In this document: in pieces, positions 1 to 5,942 of the stretch
Layout: each line of letters opens with the position of its first letter
Numbering within the stretch: position 1 is the first letter of the stretch
DNA from: Balneolales bacterium
GTDB lineage: Bacteria; Bacteroidota; Rhodothermia; Balneolales; Natronogracilivirgulaceae
Direction: 5' to 3'
Assembly (NCBI GenBank): GCA_007131625.1
Contig: SLQC01000265.1
Span: forward strand, 1 to 9,027
Length of the DNA: 9,027 nt
Notes under the pieces: model-generated
The model's input: the letters and a program-made list of their open reading frames with translations, nothing else
Databases searched by the model: none
Told to the model about the DNA's origin: nothing
Position numbers and translations under genes: made by a program

Positions 1-379
1 CGAGCCTCAACATTTTCAATATGCGCCTGAACGGGTTATTCTGAATCGTTTTGATGTGTTTACAACCGCATTGACTACCCCGCTGCCTCTGCTCATGGCT
101 CAAAAAATTTTTGCCATCATCAATCGAGAACGAAACAAGGGACGCGATTTTTATGACATGACTTTTCTGATGTCAAAAGAAGTAAAACCCGACTATGAAT
201 ATTTAATGATGAAGCTTTCCATATCACATCCTTCAGTACTGAAACAGAGATTACTTGAACAATGCGAAAAACTGGACATGAATGAAATGGCCAAAGATGT
301 TGCCCCGTTTTTATTTGATCACAAACATGCGAAAAAAGTCATTTTATTTAATGATATGGTCCGTCGATACTCTTTTTAA
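1..379 (+). CDS. AbiEii/AbiGii-family nucleotidyltransferase toxin, C-terminal part (5' end outside window)
   Basis: The reading frame is open from base 2, so about 125 C-terminal residues are visible. A GTG at 56 is an internal codon, not the start. The visible part holds P-L-P-L-L-M-A-Q-K-I-F-A-I-I-N-R followed by NKGRDFYDM. This matches the family's K..A...R motif and the RD.YD motif of the AbiEii/AbiGii (DUF1814-like) nucleotidyltransferases. The N-terminal GS and D.D nucleotide-binding motifs would lie upstream of the window, so catalytic competence cannot be judged. In characterised AbiE systems the AbiEii protein is the cytoplasmic toxin of a toxin-antitoxin pair, co-expressed with the AbiEi antitoxin and active in phage exclusion. 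The family is usually about 280-310 residues, so somewhat less than half is seen. An antitoxin gene, if present, would lie to the left. The gene ends 42 bp before the convergent stop of the YWTD gene, and I see no clear terminator between them. Confidence 0.8.
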   Translation, partial: EPQHFQYAPERVILNRFDVFTTALTTPLPLLMAQKIFAIINRERNKGRDFYDMTFLMSKEVKPDYEYLMMKLSISHPSVLKQRLLEQCEKLDMNEMAKDVAPFLFDHKHAKKVILFNDMVRRYSF

Positions 380-421
380 TAAATTCAAGAGCATAAATGT
401 AGAGTTTGGATCACGTGCAAT

Positions 422-2512
422 TTATTTTACCAGTGTCATTGTCCGGCTCTGCTCAAAATCCCCGGTCTGCAGGCGGTACAGGTACAGGCCACTGGCCGCG
501 CCGGAAGCATCCCAGATAGCATGGTGCCGTCCGGCCGGCATGTGCTGCTGATCAACCAGCGTTTCCACCAGCCGTCCCGTGACATCGTAGACCTGCAGAG
601 TCACGGTTTCCGGTTGCGGCAGGCTGTATTCGATCACCGTGACCGGGTTGAACGGATTGGGATAATTTTGATGGAGTTGGTAACTGACCGGACGATCTTC
701 TATTGGGACTGATGTGGGTATGCCACTGTTTTCAAATGTAAAAAACGGACGGCCCGGATCTGACAATCCGGTGAAAAGATCCTCTGTTTCCGTACCATCC
801 AGATTTGCCCGCCTGATCTTGCCGCTTTCGCGTTCTGTCCAGTACATCTTGCCATTTTCCACATCCATTGTTATTCCCAATGGCTCATCCAGGTCATGGA
901 GTACATCTTCCAAACCGGTTCCATCGAAATTTACCCGGCGTATTTTTCCTGAGACAAGTTCCGTCCAGTAGAGTTGACCGGTTTCATGGTTCAATGCATA
1001 GTCGCTGATCCTTGAACTCAGATCTTCATCCAAAATAACTTGTGCTTCATCATCGTCAAAACGTATCAAAGAACGACGATTATCGGTACTCCAGGCTCTC
1101 ACCGAGCCGTAAATTCTGTCATTAAAGGAATCAACTGTAAAAGCACTTTCCAAATCACCGTGTTCCTTTAAAGGATTAGGGATTCTTTTTATACCGGATC
1201 CATCCGTAGGGGCATATCGTATATGGACTTCCTCTGCAACAACAGTATACATCCACCAGTACAACTTATCGTTATCGCGGTCCAAAAATATATGACCTTT
1301 ATACGGTGTTGATGTAGCAACATACTCTCTGATGATCGCTTGCAGGTTTGACCCGTTCAGTTCAACTTTCATCACTTCTCTTGACCAACCGGTAGTCCAG
1401 TAAGCTTTTTTTTCCACCGGATCGATGGCAACACTAACCGGATCGCCGAAACCTGCCAACACTTCCTGGACATTATTACCATCGGAGTCAGACTGCATAA
1501 TCCTTAACCCTGCTGATCCTATAAAACCTTCAACCCAATACAGTTTATTGTGCATGGGATAAAAAATCAGATCATTGGGGTTAAGCCGGATGTCAGGTAC
1601 TGACAGCACGGTATCCGTCACGGTTTCTCCCGGTTTTACCCGAATTATTGTCCCCCATTGGGCGTCATCCGTCCAATACAGGTAGTTATCGTTACTATCC
1701 AGGGTTAGCAGATAGGGTCTGGAATCAATAACATGCTCAATATCCCGGCCGTCCAACCCTGCCCGATAAATTCCGGCTTTCACATCATCAGAGGGTTTCG
1801 GCACCGTCCAGTAAAATTGATTCGCCGATTCATCAATTTCAATATCTCCAATTCTCGGGTATCCTTGTTCTGTCATGAGGTCCTCAACCTGACTGCCATC
1901 CAGATTCGACCGGTGAATACTGCCAATACCACCGTCTACTTCTACCCAATACAGCTTCCCTTCGGTATGATCAATGCGAAACCGTATAATTTTCCCGCTT
2001 GTTACCACCTCTTCCAATCCGCTGCCATCCGTTCGGGCCCGGCGTATACGTGATGCAGAACCATTTTCAAGCCAGTAGAAATAACCATTCGGGATATCCA
2101 CACGCAGCATAAATTGGAAAAAACTCGATCCATCATTGGTCAGACTGAAAAAATCAGTGCCGTCATCTTGTGGATCTCCTTTTCGAAAAATAATGAGATC
2201 ATTATGATAATGCGGACCATCAACCCAATACAATTCGCCATCAACAATGTCGAAAGCTACAGGTTGGCGCCGTTCAATGTTCGAAAGCGTATCCACAGCC
2301 CAGGTTTCGACATTACCACGCATCAAGTACTTGTTTTCGTAATCAAACCAGTAGATATGATGATCGGATTCAGCAATGGCCTGCCGCTCAACGGCAGCCA
2401 CCTGAAATGGATCTTCCTCGGTTCCCGAGCCTTCGACAAATTGGGCGTTTGTCGGAATGGCTGCAATCAACAGGAATACAACAATGACTATAAAACTCAT
2501 ATTACATTGCAT
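422..2512 (-). CDS. Secreted YWTD-repeat (LDL-receptor class B) double beta-propeller protein with T9SS type A sorting domain
   Basis: The 696-residue product starts with a signal peptide (MQCNMSFIVIVVFLLIAAIP, then TNA|QF; cut probably after Ala23). The ATG at 2512 is preceded by a weak purine run (AAGAGA, 6-nt spacer); Met5 is an alternative start. Residues 24-40 carry the same G.GTEEDP.Q.A cassette as the neighbouring GLUG proteins. Residues about 52-590 contain twelve YWTD-type repeats, with YW (or Y-G) at 54, 95, 146, 188, 234, 279, 325, 371, 418, 468, 515 and 557. The repeats are 41-51 residues apart, often followed by I.R...DG...E.[VL]. Twelve repeats fit two six-bladed propellers; repeat 10 (YGSV) has lost its Trp. 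Residues about 608-696 are the T9SS sorting domain (HQNYPNPFNPVT ... TLVK), normally removed during export. The mature protein has no cysteine. YWTD propellers are protein- or ligand-binding scaffolds; the ligand here is unknown. The body is AT-richer than the sorting domain. The gene lies 65 bp downstream of the 1002-residue GLUG gene. Confidence 0.9.
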   Translation of the reverse strand: MQCNMSFIVIVVFLLIAAIPTNAQFVEGSGTEEDPFQVAAVERQAIAESDHHIYWFDYENKYLMRGNVETWAVDTLSNIERRQPVAFDIVDGELYWVDGPHYHNDLIIFRKGDPQDDGTDFFSLTNDGSSFFQFMLRVDIPNGYFYWLENGSASRIRRARTDGSGLEEVVTSGKIIRFRIDHTEGKLYWVEVDGGIGSIHRSNLDGSQVEDLMTEQGYPRIGDIEIDESANQFYWTVPKPSDDVKAGIYRAGLDGRDIEHVIDSRPYLLTLDSNDNYLYWTDDAQWGTIIRVKPGETVTDTVLSVPDIRLNPNDLIFYPMHNKLYWVEGFIGSAGLRIMQSDSDGNNVQEVLAGFGDPVSVAIDPVEKKAYWTTGWSREVMKVELNGSNLQAIIREYVATSTPYKGHIFLDRDNDKLYWWMYTVVAEEVHIRYAPTDGSGIKRIPNPLKEHGDLESAFTVDSFNDRIYGSVRAWSTDNRRSLIRFDDDEAQVILDEDLSSRISDYALNHETGQLYWTELVSGKIRRVNFDGTGLEDVLHDLDEPLGITMDVENGKMYWTERESGKIRRANLDGTETEDLFTGLSDPGRPFFTFENSGIPTSVPIEDRPVSYQLHQNYPNPFNPVTVIEYSLPQPETVTLQVYDVTGRLVETLVDQQHMPAGRHHAIWDASGAASGLYLYRLQTGDFEQSRTMTLVK
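582..661. repeat. 80-bp direct repeat, copy 1 (sorting-domain core of the YWTD gene)
   Basis: This stretch matches 6103-6182 at 79 of 80 positions. The only difference is at 613 (G) versus 6134 (A), which changes Pro634 to Ser in the other protein. It encodes the PFNPVTVIEYSLPQ...YDV core of the T9SS sorting domain. Similarity continues at a lower level over the whole domain (about 67 of 84 residues identical by hand alignment). The two genes are otherwise non-homologous apart from their N-terminal cassette. Confidence 0.92.
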
Positions 2513-2529
2513 AGTATTTCTCTTTTGGG

Positions 2530-2562
2530 AGCAGGGGTAACTCGAGGTCCATTACCCCTGCT
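2530..2562 (-). terminator. Perfect 11-bp inverted repeat, possible terminator or processing hairpin
   Basis: AGCAGGGGTAA at 2530-2540 is the exact reverse complement of TTACCCCTGCT at 2552-2562, with an 11-nt loop. It fills the gap between the stop of the 1002-residue GLUG gene (2578) and the start of the YWTD gene (2512). It begins 15 nt after the stop and ends 17 nt before the ATG. No U-run follows on the minus strand (CCCAAAAGAG follows instead), so it is not a textbook intrinsic terminator. It could instead protect a 3' end, attenuate read-through, or control access to the weak ribosome-binding purines next to it. The hairpin is seen directly; its role is inferred. Confidence 0.45.
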
Positions 2563-2577
2563 ATATGGTTGTTCCGA

Positions 2578-5500
2578 TTATTTGATAACGGTCAATTGCC
2601 GGGATTGGATATAACCACCTGCCCGGATTTGGTAGATATACACACCGCTGGCTACTTGCGACGCATCCCAAACTGCATGATGGGTGCCGGGTCGCTGTTC
2701 TTCGTCCACCAGGGTTACAACCCTCCGGCCAAGTATGTCAAAGATTTCCAGTCTCACTTCCATCTGTTCCGGCAGATCGTACCGGATGGTTGTGACCGGA
2801 TTGAACGGATTGGGATAATTGTTCCGCAATTTAAATTCTAACGGAATATCGGTATAAGGTTCACCGGCCGACACAAGAATGGAATCAGGAATCGATTGCA
2901 GCCAGGGATAGGACCTTCCTTCCAAAATGGTCCAGACATCCTCGAAATCCCAGTTTTCATAATTGGCCTGTTGCGTCATTTCTGATCGCGTCAAACCGGT
3001 TATCCCGTTGGATCTTCCTGACCCGGCTCCGGCACTTCGTCCGGATGACTGCATGTCCCAGTATGACTGAAGCACCGTACTGCTGTTTACACCAATCAAA
3101 CCTCCGATATCACTGTTTCCCGAGACTTCGCCTATAGCGTAGGTGGATTGAATTTCTCCGAGTTGGTGTCGTCCAACAAGTCCGCCTGATTCACTTTGTC
3201 CGGAAACGCTGCCGGTTGCATAGGAATTCAATATGCCACCATGAAAACCCTCTAATGGTGGACCATCACCGTTTTGCCCAACCAAACCTCCGGCTCTGTA
3301 CTCCACCGCTGACACCTCGCCGGATGCAAAGCACTGTTCCACTTCACCATAATTAAATCCGACCAGTCCGCCGGAATAATATTGACCCGCCACATCGGCG
3401 CCGGAAGAAGATCCGAAAACATTTCCAACCAGACTACCCCATCTGCTGTTACTGCCGATCATTCCACCGACACTGGATCTGCCGGAAACCATGCCTTCGG
3501 TATGAGAGAAATAAACATCCCCCTGATTCAAACCGACCAGTCCCCCGACATGATTCTTCCCATGCACGACCATATCTTCGAGAGTGATGTTTCTGAGTAC
3601 GCCGCCGTCTCCGACCCTTCCAAACAGTCCTGTTTGATCCTGCTCTTCACGGTGTATCGCGAGATGTGAAATCACATAACCGTCCCCGTCAAAATGACCG
3701 GTAAACACACTGATCGGCTCAAAACCCAGACCGTCATCCCATCCCTCCGTAGCAATTGCGTCTATATTCGTGGTCTGTATAAACCAGTCGTACGGCACAC
3801 GCCGCACTTCATCGAGATGCTCAAGTGTGGCTACCTGCCAGGGGTCCTCTTCGATTCCGGATCCTCCTGCAAAATCCAGGTCCAGTCCCTCACCTTCCAG
3901 TATAACTTCCAGCGGATTCTCCTCATTCGATGCGTTGTGGTGGACTTCCAGCACAGCATTGAAATGATCTTCCTGCTCCGGCTGGAATACCACCTCTACG
4001 ATATGTGTGCTGTCCGGTTCAATCGAAAAAGATGCGGTTTCAGCGACCAATTCAAATTGACCGGCATCCGGACCGGCAAGTTCAGCATGACCCTCCAGAT
4101 TCATGTTACCTCTGTTTTCAATGGTAAACTCACTGACTCGGGAAGCCGATGTACCGACTCCGCCGTAATCATAACTGAGCGGATGAACCACTATCAGCGA
4201 GACTACGGGTTGATCCACGGCATCGTCAGGCTCCTGCCATGCCAGCACCGGATAGCCTTCGGTCAGCTGCCAGGTTTCGTCAAAATCGAGTTCATGCATG
4301 AAGATATATGCGTTTTGTCCGGTCATCTGACCGGTTGACAGACCCGTACTTTCACCGGGATTCCCATCCCCGGCACCCTGGTTCTGGCCGGTGGATTCGG
4401 TATCCCAATAACTGGATGTGACCGCTGCCTGACTTTTTCCAATTAATCCCCCGGTCATTTCATTACCTGAAACGGATCCGGTTGCATAAGAACCTGATAA
4501 TTCACCCTTGACTCCGGGTTTCGGGGGAACAGGCAATGGTACCGGACCGTCCGAATGTCTTCCGATCAGTCCGCCTGCCATGCTGTTACCAGTGACATCA
4601 GCATGAGCATAGGAGTCATATATTTTCGTGCCCATATTCTCCCCGATGAGTCCGCCAACCAGGTTGTTCCCGGATACCTTTCCAATGGCCGATGATGCAT
4701 GTACGGAACCTTCAACGGTGATCCCAATCAATCCCCCGGAGTAATCACTTTCATTGGTGATTTCGATGTTTGTTTCTGACTGATAAATGCTGCCCACTTC
4801 ATTGAACCCGGCCAGTCCGCCTGCAACTCTTCCGGAAATTGCTCCGCTTGCCGATGAATGATGAATTTCACCGGAATTTCCTCCTGTCAATCCTCCAACG
4901 TATGATTCACCTGAAACCGAACCGCTGAACGATGCATCGGTAATACTTCCAATATTAGTGCCGGATATGCCTCCTGCCGTTGATCCCCCTGTCACAGAAC
5001 CGCTATATAAAACACCGGTAAGCGTTCCGGTACTAAAACCGGTGATCCCGCCGATACGTGCGTTGCCTGAAACAGCACTTCCGGAGACGGTAATGCCATT
5101 AATTTCACCACCCGACATATATCCGGCCAGTCCACCGACATACCTGTCACCTGTTACATGTAGATTGTCCAGTGTAATATTTTTGAGTATGGCCCCGTCA
5201 ACATATCCGAACAAACCAATCCGATCTTCCTCAGCACGGTTGATCGTCAAATGAGTGATGGTAAAGCCGTTTCCATCAAATGAGCCGGAAAAAACCTTAT
5301 TATCCGATGCATTCTCCCACCACCCGATGGGATCAAAGCCCTTTCCATCATCCCAGTCTGCAGTTCCTTCAGCATCAATGTCATTTATCAGAATAAAATG
5401 CTTGTCCAGGTTTTCGGATTCACCTGCCGCCTGAAGCTGTTCCAGTGTGGCGATTTGCCAGGGATCTGATTCGGTGCCGTCGCCGTCTGCGAACTGGGCT

Positions 5501-5586
5501 GATGCCGGGAAGACCATCAATAGTGCCAGCAATAGAGTTGATAAGCCTTCTTTGTAAATTTGAGAAAATGTATTTTTATTGCTCAT
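2578..5586 (-). CDS. Secreted GLUG-repeat protein, two GLUG modules with choice-of-anchor-D domain and T9SS type A sorting domain
   Basis: The 1002-residue product has a signal peptide ending PASA|QF (cut after Ala30). Module 1 starts with GDGTESDPWQIATLEQL (35-51) and the FDGNGFTI...GLFGY block. It then has nine GLUG-type repeats (about 149-400; consensus GGL.G...G.I..S.A.G.VSG), an SYWDTESTGQ cap, and a WQLTEGYPVLAWQ block (438-450). Residues about 462-567 look like a choice-of-anchor-D/ASH-type beta-sandwich (F.IENRG... EPDSTHIVEVVFQPE...LEGEG). Module 2 repeats the plan: GGSGIEEDPWQVATLEHL (573-590), six GLUG repeats (679-850), SYWDMQSSGR and W.ILEGRSYPWL. The sorting domain is about 915-1002 (NNYPNPFNPVTTI ... 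TVIK). GLUG repeats should form an extended beta-solenoid, as in adhesin-like surface proteins; the target is unknown. The ATG at 5586 lacks a Shine-Dalgarno, and the AT-rich leader resembles Bacteroidota-style starts. The next Met (24) falls inside the signal peptide. Confidence 0.92.
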   Translation of the reverse strand: MSNKNTFSQIYKEGLSTLLLALLMVFPASAQFADGDGTESDPWQIATLEQLQAAGESENLDKHFILINDIDAEGTADWDDGKGFDPIGWWENASDNKVFSGSFDGNGFTITHLTINRAEEDRIGLFGYVDGAILKNITLDNLHVTGDRYVGGLAGYMSGGEINGITVSGSAVSGNARIGGITGFSTGTLTGVLYSGSVTGGSTAGGISGTNIGSITDASFSGSVSGESYVGGLTGGNSGEIHHSSASGAISGRVAGGLAGFNEVGSIYQSETNIEITNESDYSGGLIGITVEGSVHASSAIGKVSGNNLVGGLIGENMGTKIYDSYAHADVTGNSMAGGLIGRHSDGPVPLPVPPKPGVKGELSGSYATGSVSGNEMTGGLIGKSQAAVTSSYWDTESTGQNQGAGDGNPGESTGLSTGQMTGQNAYIFMHELDFDETWQLTEGYPVLAWQEPDDAVDQPVVSLIVVHPLSYDYGGVGTSASRVSEFTIENRGNMNLEGHAELAGPDAGQFELVAETASFSIEPDSTHIVEVVFQPEQEDHFNAVLEVHHNASNEENPLEVILEGEGLDLDFAGGSGIEEDPWQVATLEHLDEVRRVPYDWFIQTTNIDAIATEGWDDGLGFEPISVFTGHFDGDGYVISHLAIHREEQDQTGLFGRVGDGGVLRNITLEDMVVHGKNHVGGLVGLNQGDVYFSHTEGMVSGRSSVGGMIGSNSRWGSLVGNVFGSSSGADVAGQYYSGGLVGFNYGEVEQCFASGEVSAVEYRAGGLVGQNGDGPPLEGFHGGILNSYATGSVSGQSESGGLVGRHQLGEIQSTYAIGEVSGNSDIGGLIGVNSSTVLQSYWDMQSSGRSAGAGSGRSNGITGLTRSEMTQQANYENWDFEDVWTILEGRSYPWLQSIPDSILVSAGEPYTDIPLEFKLRNNYPNPFNPVTTIRYDLPEQMEVRLEIFDILGRRVVTLVDEEQRPGTHHAVWDASQVASGVYIYQIRAGGYIQSRQLTVIK
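5420..5451. repeat. 32-bp exact direct repeat, copy 1 (N-terminal cassette of the 1002-residue GLUG gene)
   Basis: This stretch is identical to 7627-7658. It encodes ATLEQLQAAGE just after the G.G.E.DP motif in both GLUG proteins. It is the longest exact N-terminal match I found between the two genes and shows they are paralogs. Confidence 0.85.
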
Positions 5587-5942
5587 CTTAATATAAGTTA
5601 TTGATATATAATAATTTTTAAATCATTCCAACCCCTGCATTCTCCTACTCGGGGTAAATTGGTTCCATTTACAGCCTGGTACTATAAATACAGACACATT
5701 AATAGCGGAACACACCTATTATTACTGTAGTTAAAATAGTTGATATTCTCGAATTTCATTGGGTTACCATATTTAAAAACCAGGGTTTTACTCCCCTTCG
5801 CTTGTTGATGTTCCCGGTAATCATAGAGTAACCGAGATTAACCGTTTGTAAAAGTGGCTATTTATTCTGTCTGGGATCATGGTTTTCTTCAATTTCACAG
5901 CATACAGATTCACGATAACTAAAGTCCTCAATGGTCATATAA
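5587..5942. other. 356-bp AT-rich intergenic region between the two GLUG genes
   Basis: This is the only long gap in the gene row and the likeliest place for a promoter of the 1002-residue gene. No convincing gene is present. On the minus strand a 26-codon frame (5938-5858, starting MTIEDFSYRE) begins 4 nt after the stop of the 619-residue gene but has no Shine-Dalgarno. A second 22-codon frame (MITGNINKRR...) is equally unsupported. A short inverted repeat (ACCCC 5631-5635 / GGGGT 5651-5655, 15-nt loop) lies about 45-70 nt upstream of the ATG at 5586. No terminator with a U-run is evident after the 619-residue gene. Confidence 0.6.
5603..5631 (-). promoter_or_regulatory. Candidate promoter for the 1002-residue GLUG gene (weak)
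   Basis: On the minus strand TTGGAA (5631-5626) is followed after 17 nt by TATATC (5608-5603), in a very AT-rich stretch ending 17 nt before the ATG at 5586. The spacing suits a sigma-70 type promoter, but the -10 box is poor and the region is so AT-rich that chance matches are expected. No clear Bacteroidota TAnnTTTG box was seen. The implied leader would be only about 10 nt. Confidence 0.2.

Noticed and set aside
3694..4338. A 214-codon plus-strand open frame opposite the 1002-residue GLUG gene
   Set aside because: It lies fully antisense to a gene with clear domains and a signal peptide, has no recognisable motif, and its composition is that of a shadow frame.
3040..5150. Regularly spaced similar DNA motifs that might suggest a CRISPR or tandem-repeat array
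   Set aside because: The period follows the 25-30-residue GLUG protein repeat, copies are diverged, and the frame stays open throughout.
5774..5790. AAAACC/GGTTTT inverted repeat in the long gap as a terminator of the 619-residue gene
   Set aside because: The loop would be only two bases. Opening it leaves a short, mostly A-U stem about 150 nt after the stop.
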